In this document: one piece after another, positions 7,801 through 15,178 of the stretch
Layout: the number at the start of each line of letters is the position of its first letter
Position numbering within the stretch: position 1 is the first letter of the stretch
Assembly: GCA_903857495.1 (NCBI GenBank)
Contig: CAIOFF010000005.1
Location: 115,983 to 179,982 of the forward strand
Source of the DNA: an uncultured Holophagaceae bacterium
Lineage (GTDB): Bacteria > Acidobacteriota > Holophagae > Holophagales > Holophagaceae
Direction: 5' to 3'
Length of the DNA stretch: 64,000 bases
The notes under the pieces: model-generated
What the model saw: the letters and a program-made list of their open reading frames with translations, nothing else
Database searches by the model: none
Told to the model about the DNA's origin: nothing
Translations under genes and position numbers: made by a program

Positions 7801-9441
7801 CGTGAGCCGAGCTTCCCGGGGGGACCGGGTCGCGTCCGGCGCGGGCGACGCGGTCCGCACGGCTGGTGCCGGGAGACCCCGGCGGTCCACCTTGCCACTG
7901 GCCAGGGTGGGCAGCGCGGCCAGGGCCTCGAGGCAGGCGGGCACCATGTAGGAGGGCAGTCGCTCGCGCAGTCCGCGGAGCAGCACAGCCTCGTCCACGG
8001 CCTGGCCGGGCCGGGGGACCACGTAGCCCACCAGCCGCTCCAGGGCGCCGTCCTTGAGGAGGACCACCGCCGCCGCCAGCACCGAGGGCTCCTGGCGCAG
8101 GGCCGCCTCGATCTCCTCCAGCTCGATGCGGAAGCCCCGCAGCTTCACCTGCGCATCGATGCGGCCAAGGAACTCCAGGTCCCCCTCGCTGTTGAAGCGG
8201 ACGAGGTCCCCGGTGCGGTAGAGCCGCTCGGTGAAGGGACCGTCCGCATAGGGGTTCGGGAGGAAGCGCTCGGCGGTGAGCTCAGGCCGGCCCAGGTAGC
8301 CCGCCGAGAGGCCCGCGCCGGACAGGTGGAGCTCGCCTGCGGTGCCGCGGGGGCAGAGCCGCCCCTGCTCGTCCAGGACATACACGCGGGCATTGGGCAC
8401 CGCCCGGCCGATGGTCACGGGGCGGCCCGGCTGCAGGTCGGTCCAGGTGGCGATCACCGTTGCCTCGGTGGGACCATAGGTGTTCACCAGGCGGAGTCCC
8501 GGCCGGGCCCACCGCGTCACCAGGTCCGCGGGGCAGGCCTCGCCCCCCAGGATGAGCAGGCGCAGGGAGGGGATCGCGTCCTCCACGAGGCCCAGCAGGG
8601 TGGGCACCGTCGAGAACACCGTGACCCCCGCCGCCTCCAGGCGGCGGCCCAGCTCGGGGCCGGCCTGCATGAAAGATTGGGTCCCCACCACCAGGCAGGC
8701 CCCGCTGGCCCAGGCCAGCCAGAGCTCCTCGACGGAGGCGTCAAAGGCCAGGGAGAAGCCCTGGAAGACGCGATCCTCGGGACCGACGCCGAAGAGCTGC
8801 GCCTCGGCGCGCACGAGGGTGCAGGCAGAGCGGTGGGTGATGGGCACACCCTTGGGAGTGCCCGTGGAGCCCGAGGTGAAGATGACATAGGCCAGGTCCC
8901 CGGTGCCCGGGGTCGAAAGGGGCAGGTGGCCTGTGCTCGAGTCCTGATCACCCCCCAGCGCCGAGGGACCCAGCACCGGGCAGCCGAGCCCCGGCAGGTC
9001 CGCCGCGGTCAGCAGCAGGTCCATGCCGCACTCCTGGGCCACCTGCAGCACCCGCGCCGGCGGCAGCTCCGGGTCCAGGGGCACGTAGGCCGCACCGGCC
9101 TTGAGGATGCCCAGCAGGGCCGCGTAGGCGGTGGCACCCCGCGGCAGCCAGAGACCCACCAAGGCGCCGCTGCCGAGGCCCCGGGACCAGAGGGCCTGGG
9201 CCAGGCGGTCGGAGAGCCGGTCGAGCGCCGCGTAGCTCAGCACGCGACCATCCTCGCTGAGGGCCGGGCGCTGGGCATGGCGCGCCACGGTCGCCGCGAA
9301 GATCGCCGGCAGGGTCTCGTCCCGGGTCAGCGCGGGGTCGTGGGGCGCACCCGACAGCGGACCCCGCAGCAGGGCCTCCTCCTGGGCCGACAGCCGGGGC
9401 AGGTCGCCGGGCCGCGGTTCGGGAGCATCGGGAGAGGACAT
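4837..9441 (-). CDS. Pls/PosA-type NRPS-like protein with fused C-terminal Sfp-type phosphopantetheinyl transferase
   Basis: About 1534 residues. Domains in order: adenylation (about 45-525, core TSGSTGTPKG at about 190 and YGPTEAT at about 322); carrier domain with LGGHSL (Ser about 573); then three membrane-helix plus left-handed beta-helix acyltransferase-like modules (about 640-1355), the layout of epsilon-polylysine synthase type proteins (Pls/PosA family). A 176-residue tail has GVDLELL and WTAKEAVLKALG, the metal and catalytic motifs of Sfp-type transferases. That tail could convert the carrier domain to its holo form in cis. By my hand alignment to the GrsA Phe pocket the specificity residues read D-A-E-S-I-G-T-V-I, with the invariant Lys assumed. 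The ATG at 9441 is chosen; a GTG lies two codons earlier and no strong SD is visible. Confidence 0.92.
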   Translation of the reverse strand: MSSPDAPEPRPGDLPRLSAQEEALLRGPLSGAPHDPALTRDETLPAIFAATVARHAQRPALSEDGRVLSYAALDRLSDRLAQALWSRGLGSGALVGLWLPRGATAYAALLGILKAGAAYVPLDPELPPARVLQVAQECGMDLLLTAADLPGLGCPVLGPSALGGDQDSSTGHLPLSTPGTGDLAYVIFTSGSTGTPKGVPITHRSACTLVRAEAQLFGVGPEDRVFQGFSLAFDASVEELWLAWASGACLVVGTQSFMQAGPELGRRLEAAGVTVFSTVPTLLGLVEDAIPSLRLLILGGEACPADLVTRWARPGLRLVNTYGPTEATVIATWTDLQPGRPVTIGRAVPNARVYVLDEQGRLCPRGTAGELHLSGAGLSAGYLGRPELTAERFLPNPYADGPFTERLYRTGDLVRFNSEGDLEFLGRIDAQVKLRGFRIELEEIEAALRQEPSVLAAAVVLLKDGALERLVGYVVPRPGQAVDEAVLLRGLRERLPSYMVPACLEALAALPTLASGKVDRRGLPAPAVRTASPAPDATRSPREARLTDCWTHLFHGRQPDLDEDFFRDLGGHSLVAAAMVSELRREAAFTGLAMPDVYAFPTLRALAAEFDTRAARGVPPPPAAGPARPKASLWVHRLCTAAQVLSLYPLLGFYALQWMSPYLVYSWSQDQDLPRSTGIAAALLSLGLVYPAMYLVSIAAKWVLLGRIRPGRHRLWGFYYWRWWLAQRIIAATPLDYLVESPLLVWYFRLLGARIGKDVHLGTTSLAAFDLIHIGDGASIGQDARLSGYTLEAGFLEIGPIGVGAHAYVGNRSILALGSELEAGAMLDDLSLLPAGGRIPVGQRWVGSPARPLPLSAADSDRGERLLPPVSRSRRFLSTLAKAAGAFLVPIAFLAAIFPGLILINEFYANSNGYFAYLVVAPLVALSFVVLLALEIAAAKWLLVGRVQPGTYDLHSGFIQRKWFVDRLMAMGLDLLAPLYATLYLPPWFRLLGARLGPWAEVSTAGSGNPDLLDIGEESFIADCVSFGPARVDLGQVTLARTTVGRRAFVGNSALVPAGTVLGDSVLVGVLSVPPTAPEDAARVDSSWLGSPAIFLPRRQASGDFGEEATFRPRKRMIVLRAFIEQFRVLAPATGFVVLTSLLLTSLTEIEEATSLLVAVLALPLLYLAAGLAACLFVVVAKWVVMGRYQPGEQPLWCSFVWRTELISSLHENLADSWLLQLLQGTALIPLYFRLLGARIGRRVCMESTWLTEYDLVSLGDEVCLGADATVQTHLFEDRVMKMDHIDLGAGCSVGTDSVVLYGSRMEPEAVLGDLSLLMKGETLPAGTRWEGSPARPAGVPPPPSAGSRPPEAAGSGKVRVLLQENPLPGAPTGNADLIPLAPDTQGRPRVQDGQGRVLSLSRAHAPGATVTALAEAGRVGVDLELLAPSEHLDRAAELFLPTEQAWVTSQPEASRWQARLRLWTAKEAVLKALGQGFAFGLEQIEFAPREGLGLQLGRLCGSERLAEGWHLEFHERSLGGRTYLVAVAQQTGG

Positions 9442-9522
9442 GGGCACCAGGAAGCGACAAGACCGTGAGCAGCCCCAGAGTTCCCCAGGGGGGATCGACC
9501 CTCGTCACCTGACGCCTTGCCC

Positions 9523-9528
9523 ATACTA
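9523..9528 (-). promoter_or_regulatory. Candidate -10 element upstream of the NRPS-like gene
   Basis: On the minus strand this reads TAGTAT, about 80 nt before the start. The gap 9442-9575 holds no gene that I can see. Confidence 0.25.
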
Positions 9529-9575
9529 GCGACCCGCCAGGGGTCTGTCGGGTTGAGACGTGCGCCTCGTGGAGA

Positions 9576-11024
9576 TCACGGCTTAGGGTAGACCCGGATG
9601 CCCACCCACTTTTTCAGGATCACCTTGCCGGGGGCGAAGCCGCGGGGCTTGCTGATGTCGGCGATGCGGGCCATGTGGACTTCGACCTTGCCGCCGTCCC
9701 GGGCCTTGCTGTGGTAGGCGGCCAGCTCGGCGGCGCGCTCCACCACCTGCCGCGGCAGCTCGCTCAGCTTGTCGGGGTTGCGCAGCACCACATGGCTGCC
9801 GGGCACGCTGGCCACGTGGAACCAGAAGTCGGTGTTGTCGGCCACCTTGAAGGTGAGCTGGTCGTTCTCGGCATCACCCTTGCCGATGAGCACCTCGAAG
9901 CCGTCCACCATGACGCTGCGGAAGGCGATGCCCTTGCCGTCCTTGCGCTTGCCCTCTGCCCCCTGCATCCGCTTGTTCCCCTTGGCCTGCGGCGCGCGCG
10001 GCCCTCTTGGTTGTCGCGCAGGTGGGGCCGCCGGCGCAAGCCCCCCAGCCTCGGACGCCTGCCGCTGCTGCCAGGCGCTGCGCTCCCGGACCAGCTCGGC
10101 CTCCAGCTCGGCGACCCTGGCCAGGCCCCGCTCGGCCTTCTTGGCGGCCTTGAACCAGCCCTGGGCGGCCTCCTCGGCGGAGGTGCCCTCCGGCAAGGTC
10201 AGGCGGGTGCCATCCAGGAACACCACCTCGCGGGTGCCGCCCTTGAGCCGGTAGAGCTCCGCAGAGACCCGCCGGGCCTGGTCCTTCAGGGGCAGCACCT
10301 CCAGATGCCGGGTGCGGTCCCGGACCAGGGCCTGGGCCAGCCGGTCCATGCGGGCCGCTTCCGCCTGCTGCTTGCGCGCGACAGCGGCCAGAGCGGGACC
10401 GAGGATCAGCGCCTCGGCGCGACCTTCGGACCAGGCCCGATGACGGGCCAGCAGGTCCCCCTCGCCCTCCAGCACCTCGGGCTCGACCCCCGCCAGCGCC
10501 TGCTCCAGGCGGTCCCCCCAGCGCTCGCGCCACCGGAGGAAGGGCGGTGGCTCGCCTTCGGGCTCCGGCTGCGCCGCCGGGAAGGGGCTCCCCAGGCCCA
10601 GGCGCGGGATCTGGGTATCGAGGCCATCCACCCGGATGCCAGCCCGGCCGGGAATGGCCTGAAAGGCGATGCGGAGGGTTTCCAGACGCCCCGTGATGGC
10701 CCGCCGCTGGAACACCAGCCCCAGCCAGCGCTCGCGAGGATCCCCCTCCACCGCCCGGAGCCGGGCGCCCTGGAGCCAGGGACCCCACAGCTTCGCACTG
10801 TCCTTTGGGGCCTCGGCCTGCAGCCGCTTCCAGGCCGGGTGCTCCATCCCCAGCAGCCAGAGCTCCGGCCGGGGGTGCAGCACCAGCAGCCAGCCCTCCG
10901 CGACCTTGCGGCCCGCCCAGCGCAGCCCCAGGGCCCGGCCCGAGGCCCAGGCCCCCTCCAGGGGCAGCTCGCTGCGGTCCCGCAGCCAGGCCCGGGCGAG
11001 TGCGAGGAAAAGAGGGGCATCCAT
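9576..11024 (-). CDS. rqcH: NFACT family protein (RqcH-like ribosome quality-control factor)
   Basis: A 482-residue protein with a divergent NFACT-N region, a basic coiled-coil middle (about 215-310) and a C-terminal NFACT-R domain (about 365-480, with FWFHVASVPGSHVVLRN and ARIADISKPRGFAPGKV). RqcH proteins bind the 50S subunit carrying a stalled peptidyl-tRNA and recruit tRNA-Ala to add C-terminal alanine tails. It is shorter than the roughly 570-residue Bacillus protein, mainly in the N-terminal part. The linker before NFACT-R is basic and Ala/Pro-rich. The start ATG (11024) faces the divergent response-regulator gene. Confidence 0.85.
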   Translation of the reverse strand: MDAPLFLALARAWLRDRSELPLEGAWASGRALGLRWAGRKVAEGWLLVLHPRPELWLLGMEHPAWKRLQAEAPKDSAKLWGPWLQGARLRAVEGDPRERWLGLVFQRRAITGRLETLRIAFQAIPGRAGIRVDGLDTQIPRLGLGSPFPAAQPEPEGEPPPFLRWRERWGDRLEQALAGVEPEVLEGEGDLLARHRAWSEGRAEALILGPALAAVARKQQAEAARMDRLAQALVRDRTRHLEVLPLKDQARRVSAELYRLKGGTREVVFLDGTRLTLPEGTSAEEAAQGWFKAAKKAERGLARVAELEAELVRERSAWQQRQASEAGGLAPAAPPARQPRGPRAPQAKGNKRMQGAEGKRKDGKGIAFRSVMVDGFEVLIGKGDAENDQLTFKVADNTDFWFHVASVPGSHVVLRNPDKLSELPRQVVERAAELAAYHSKARDGGKVEVHMARIADISKPRGFAPGKVILKKWVGIRVYPKP

Positions 11025-11182
11025 GCTTAGAAGTTCCCCATGAAATTGAGGATAGCACTTGTCATATTCCGTGTTCCGAGTTCATCATGGGGCGTTCTCC
11101 TGGGTCCAGCTTCCCATGGGGGCCGCTTCTCTTCATGGTACGGATTCAAGCACCCTGCTCAAAAGTTCGATACAAGAGATCT

Positions 11183-12640
11183 ATGACGAACGCCCTGCCC
11201 AAGAAGACTCACGCGCTCCAGGTGCTCCTGGTGGATGACAATCCCATCCAGCTGAGCCTGCTGCGCCACCTCTTCCAGCGGCATGGGCACGCCACCATCG
11301 AGGCCCGCAACGGGGCCGAGGCCCTCATCGTGCTCGCCACGGAGACCCCCGACGTGGTGGTGAGCGACTGCATCATGCCCCTGCTCGACGGCTATCAGTT
11401 CTGCCGCCTCGTGAAGGACGACAAGGCCACCCGCCACCTGCCCGTCCTGCTGCTGACCGCCCAGGGGGCCGGGCTTGCCCGGTTCTGGGCCAAGACCTGC
11501 GGCGCGGACCGCTTCCTGGTGAAGGGCCGCGACCTGGACCACGTGGTGGAGGCCGCAGCCTCCCTCGCCGAGCAGTCCCCCCGGTCCCGGGCCAACCACG
11601 CGACGCCCAAGCTGGCCCAGGAGAACTTCGGCGTGGAGGCCATCCAGCGCCGACTGGCCCAGGCCCTGGAGCAGCGGCTGCTGGAGACCGCCCTGCGGGA
11701 CTCCATCGCCCGCCTCTACACCGCCGACCACGATACGCCCCGGCTCATCCAGGGCTTCATCGAGATCCTGCAGGAGCTGGTGCTGCCGGGCGCCCTCATG
11801 GTCGCCTACCTCGGCGAGGACGGCGTCTGGTGCGAAGGCGTGCACGGCTCCTCGGCCAACCCCGAGGATCGGGAGGCCCTGGAGCGGGCGCTCACGGAGC
11901 AGGGCCCCTTCCCGATCCCCCCGAGCTGCCACTGGCATCCCGCCGCCGACGACGACGAGCGCCGCCGGACCCTGCGCAACCCCGTCCTCCGGGTCTTCAC
12001 CGCCACCACGCCGGGCTATCCCGCCGTGGGGGCGCTGGCCTTCATGACCGAGCGGCAGGCGGCCGAAGACTTCGAGCGGCTCTTCGAGATCGCCGCCGAG
12101 GAGCTGGGTAGGCTCCTGAGCCTCGAGGACAGTCGGCTGCGCCTGTACCACCAGGCCATCCAGGATCCCCTGACCAACCTCCACAACCGGAAGCACATCC
12201 TGGACATGCTGGGCATCGAGCTGGACCAGTGCCGGCGCTTCGGCCAGGAGCTGTCCATCATGGTCATGGACCTGGACCACTTCAAGGCCGTGAACGACCG
12301 CTTCGGGCATCCCATCGGCGATCAGGTGCTCAGCGCCATGGCCCAGCGCATGGTGTTCGGTCTCCGCAAGGTGGACCAGCTGGGTCGCATCGGCGGGGAG
12401 GAGTTCCTGGCCTACTGCCCGCAGACGGACCTCGTGGGGGCCAAGTCCCTGGCGGAGCGGCTCCGGGAGCACGTGGCCATCGATCCTCTGCCGGGCCTGC
12501 CCTCCGTGGACCGCGTCACCCTGAGCATCGGCCTCGCGTGCTGGGAAGGCGGCGACGACACGCTGGACCTGATGCTCTCCCGGGCCGACAAGGCCCTCTA
12601 CCAGGCCAAGGCCGAGGGACGGAACCGCGTCATCAGCTGA
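11183..12640 (+). CDS. Response regulator with GGDEF diguanylate cyclase output
   Basis: A 485-residue protein. Its N-terminal receiver domain (about 11-130) has acidic residues D18/D19, the phospho-acceptor D62 in VVVSDCIMP and K114 in FLVKG. A middle GAF-like region (about 185-315) follows. The C-terminal GGDEF domain carries the active motif GGEEF, with an inhibitory I-site RKVD placed the usual five residues before it. It should make cyclic di-GMP on phosphorylation, with product feedback. The start ATG at 11183 has a weak purine-rich leader. An in-frame extension to 10805 would run through the divergent promoter and is rejected. Confidence 0.92.
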   Translation: MTNALPKKTHALQVLLVDDNPIQLSLLRHLFQRHGHATIEARNGAEALIVLATETPDVVVSDCIMPLLDGYQFCRLVKDDKATRHLPVLLLTAQGAGLARFWAKTCGADRFLVKGRDLDHVVEAAASLAEQSPRSRANHATPKLAQENFGVEAIQRRLAQALEQRLLETALRDSIARLYTADHDTPRLIQGFIEILQELVLPGALMVAYLGEDGVWCEGVHGSSANPEDREALERALTEQGPFPIPPSCHWHPAADDDERRRTLRNPVLRVFTATTPGYPAVGALAFMTERQAAEDFERLFEIAAEELGRLLSLEDSRLRLYHQAIQDPLTNLHNRKHILDMLGIELDQCRRFGQELSIMVMDLDHFKAVNDRFGHPIGDQVLSAMAQRMVFGLRKVDQLGRIGGEEFLAYCPQTDLVGAKSLAERLREHVAIDPLPGLPSVDRVTLSIGLACWEGGDDTLDLMLSRADKALYQAKAEGRNRVIS

Positions 12641-12695
12641 GCCTTGACGGTCCTCAGCAGACGATCATCCTTGCTACGCCTGCCCCGGAGTGGCC

Positions 12696-14402
12696 ATGGA
12701 CCAGGATTCCCCCCAGGACATCTCGGAACGCCTTGCGCGGCTGGAGGCCCAGGTGGCCTGGCTGCTGCAGCGGGCCCAGGCAGAGCAGGCTCTCCCTGCC
12801 AGCACGCCCCCGCCCAGGCCAGCGCCGAAGCCTGTGGCGCCCCGGAAGGAGCTCTCGCCCGTGGTCTGGATCGCGGGCATCGGCGCCGCGATCTTCCTGG
12901 CCGGGGCCGCGTTCTTCCTGCGCTGGGCCATCCAGCAGGGCTGGCTGGGCGCGGAGCTGCGCTTCGCCCTGGGGCTGCTGGCAGGCGGGGGCATCGCCGG
13001 GTTTGCCACCCGGCTGCTGCTGGGTGACAGCCGACGGCTGGGCGTGGCCCTGCTCCTGGCGGGGCTGGGCACCCTGCAGTTCACCTTCCGGGCCGGCGCC
13101 GTCGACTACCACTTCTTCGCGGCCCCGCTGGGGCTCGCCGCCGTGGCCATCCTGACGCTGGTGGCCGGGGCCCTCGCGGCCCAGGTAGGCAGCGGCGGCG
13201 CCCTCACCGTGGCGCTGGTCTCAGGCCTCGCCGCGCCCCTGGTCTTCAGTGGGGGCGGCCACCATGAGATCGCCCTCGCGGTCTATCTCGCCGTGCTCCT
13301 GGGCACCTGCCTGGCCCTTCCCTATCTGGCCCGCACCGGCGGGACCTGGCACGGGGCCCGCTGGACCGCGCTGCTGGGGGTCTGGCTCCTGCTCCTGTCC
13401 GCCTGCGCCGAAGCGCCCTCGGCGGATGCCGCCACGGTCGGCATCCTCTTGCTGCTGCACCTGATCCTGGCGGGACTCTGGGCCTGGCTGCCGGGTTCCG
13501 ACGAGACCCCGGGCACGCCCACGCCCCTCTGGCTGGTGGCCTCGATCCTGGCCACGGGCTATGGCTGGCTGGTCTGGAAGCGCCTGGGACTCCCCACGGA
13601 AGCCTTCGCCCTGCCCGTGCTGGCTGCCGCAGGCTGGAACCTGGCGCTGATCCTGCCGCTCCGCCGCCGCCTGGGCAGCCGCCGGGCGGACTGGGGCCTG
13701 CTGGCCCTGGTGGTGGGCCACCTGGCCCTGGCGGCACCCGTGGCCTTCGCCTGGCGCTGGGTGGGGCCCCTCTGGGGCGTCTTCGCCGTCGGCCTGGCCT
13801 GGGCCTCCCTCCGCGCCGAGGCCAGCACCTTCGTGGAAGAGGCGCCAGCCCTGCGCTGGCTGGCCGCGGGCCTGGCCCTCATCACCACCCTGCGCTGGGC
13901 CCTCCACGGTTTTGGCGATCTGTTCTACGGCACCCCCGAGCCGGCCTTCCTCAACCCCGCCTTCGCGGAAGGCGCCCTGGCCGCCATGGCCTGGTTCCTC
14001 CTCACGCGGCGGGGCGGGCCCCTTGGCACCGCCTCCTTCCTGGCCCTGGAGGTGACCGCCAACCTCACCGCGGCCTGCGAGGGTGCCCGGCTCGTGCGAG
14101 GACTCCAGGCGGTCCAGGCCACCCCCTCCGGGCTCTCCCGAGCGGCCTCCATCACCATGACGCTGGTGTGGGCCCTCTCCGGCGCCTGGCAGTGGATGCG
14201 CGGCCTCGGCCAGCGGGAGGACGCCCGCCGGGCGCTGCTGCTCGCGGGCTATGGCTGGATGGGCCTCGCCAGCGTCAAGCTCCTCCTCTCGGACCTGGAC
14301 CGCGCCGACGCGCCCCTGCGGGCCCTGGCCTTCCTGGGCGTGGGCGGCATCGGCATGGCCGCCGCCATCCTTGCGAACCGCAGGCGGAAGGCGGCTCCCT
14401 GA
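12696..14402 (+). CDS. DUF2339 polytopic membrane protein
   Basis: A 568-residue membrane protein. It opens with a short coiled coil (ISERLARLEAQVAWLLQRAQ) and a Pro-rich spacer, followed by some 15 or more hydrophobic helices, beginning VVWIAGIGAAIFLAGAAFFLRW. This layout matches the DUF2339 family, whose function is unknown. The start is ATG 12696 with GGAG 5 nt upstream; a GTG two codons earlier would sit on the SD. The stop TGA overlaps the CTG at which the following lipoprotein may start. Confidence 0.85.
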   Translation: MDQDSPQDISERLARLEAQVAWLLQRAQAEQALPASTPPPRPAPKPVAPRKELSPVVWIAGIGAAIFLAGAAFFLRWAIQQGWLGAELRFALGLLAGGGIAGFATRLLLGDSRRLGVALLLAGLGTLQFTFRAGAVDYHFFAAPLGLAAVAILTLVAGALAAQVGSGGALTVALVSGLAAPLVFSGGGHHEIALAVYLAVLLGTCLALPYLARTGGTWHGARWTALLGVWLLLLSACAEAPSADAATVGILLLLHLILAGLWAWLPGSDETPGTPTPLWLVASILATGYGWLVWKRLGLPTEAFALPVLAAAGWNLALILPLRRRLGSRRADWGLLALVVGHLALAAPVAFAWRWVGPLWGVFAVGLAWASLRAEASTFVEEAPALRWLAAGLALITTLRWALHGFGDLFYGTPEPAFLNPAFAEGALAAMAWFLLTRRGGPLGTASFLALEVTANLTAACEGARLVRGLQAVQATPSGLSRAASITMTLVWALSGAWQWMRGLGQREDARRALLLAGYGWMGLASVKLLLSDLDRADAPLRALAFLGVGGIGMAAAILANRRRKAAP

Positions 14403-15109
14403 GAACCCTCGCCACCCTGCTCCTGTTGCTCGGCCTGGCCTGCCGCTCCCCCCTGACGGAGCTGCGCCCGGGGCCCCAGGGACCGACCCTGCACCTCGAA
14501 GTCACCCTCGAGGATCACAGCCGGAACCTGCTGCGCCTGCAAGAGGCGGCGGGCGAGGCGGACACCCCGGTCGCCCGCGCGGCTGCCCTGAAGCAGCACC
14601 GGCAGGCCTTCGAAGCAGACTTCCGCGCCGAGGCCGCGAGCCGCGGCCTGCGCCTGGACCCCGCCGCGGACTTGCGGCTTGAGCTGCGCATCACCAGCCT
14701 CGGCGAGGTCCGGCCAAAGTACATCGCCTGGGGCATCGCCAGCGGCGTGGCCTGGGGTGTGGGCGTGGGCCTGCTCGCCCACAACACCCGGCTGGCCGTG
14801 GGCCTCGGCGCCTACGAGTTCCTGGAGGAGAGCGCCTTCTGGCTCGGCGGCTCCGTCCTCATGGGCCGCTGGTCCTCCCCGGCGGTGGTGGAGGCCCGCC
14901 TGCGCCGGACCGGCGACGCGAAGCCCCTGTGGGACGAGACCTACTACGTGCTCTGGGCCTCCCGGGAGCTGGCGGCCTTCCCGGCCGCCGAGCGCGGCCG
15001 CCGTGAGGTCCAGCTGCGGGCTTCTCTCCGCAAAGTCCTCGGCAAGCTGCTTGCAGACCTCGAGGCCATCTCCGACTTCCCCAAGGCCGCCCAGAGCCCA
15101 CGGAAATGA
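14399..15109 (+). CDS. Putative lipoprotein, probable CTG start coupled to the DUF2339 gene
   Basis: About 236 residues with a textbook lipoprotein signal: RTLATLLLLLGLAC with the lipobox Cys at 15. The mature part is unrecognised. It includes a Gly-rich hydrophobic stretch (YIAWGIASGVAWGVGVGLLA) and a C-terminal basic region. No ATG, GTG or TTG is placed sensibly at the head of the signal peptide. The codon there is CTG, overlapping the TGA of the upstream gene as CTGA, so I infer a coupled non-canonical start. The alternative is a longer N-terminus reading into the upstream gene. Function unknown. Confidence 0.65.
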   Translation: MRTLATLLLLLGLACRSPLTELRPGPQGPTLHLEVTLEDHSRNLLRLQEAAGEADTPVARAAALKQHRQAFEADFRAEAASRGLRLDPAADLRLELRITSLGEVRPKYIAWGIASGVAWGVGVGLLAHNTRLAVGLGAYEFLEESAFWLGGSVLMGRWSSPAVVEARLRRTGDAKPLWDETYYVLWASRELAAFPAAERGRREVQLRASLRKVLGKLLADLEAISDFPKAAQSPRK

Positions 15110-15134
15110 CCCCCACCCCCAGGTCCTTTTTCAT

Positions 15135-15161
15135 CTCGGAATCGGCGCAGCCGATTCCGAG
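15135..15161. repeat. Perfect 12-bp palindrome with GCA loop
   Basis: CTCGGAATCGGC, loop GCA, then GCCGATTCCGAG. It lies between two convergent genes and could act as a hairpin terminator, though there is no T-run. The loop and the GAAT-rich arms match the palindrome at 25335-25357. Confidence 0.75.
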
Positions 15162-15178
15162 CAGGCCCCAAGCTCGGG

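Noticed and set aside
7123..9468. Plus-strand open frame of 781 codons
   Set aside because: Antisense of the NRPS adenylation and first membrane region. The composition (Gly, Gln, Arg, His) is typical of a shadow.
10805..11182. N-terminal extension of the GGDEF response regulator
   Set aside because: It reads through the antisense end of rqcH and the divergent promoter. Receiver-family sequence begins only after ATG 11183.
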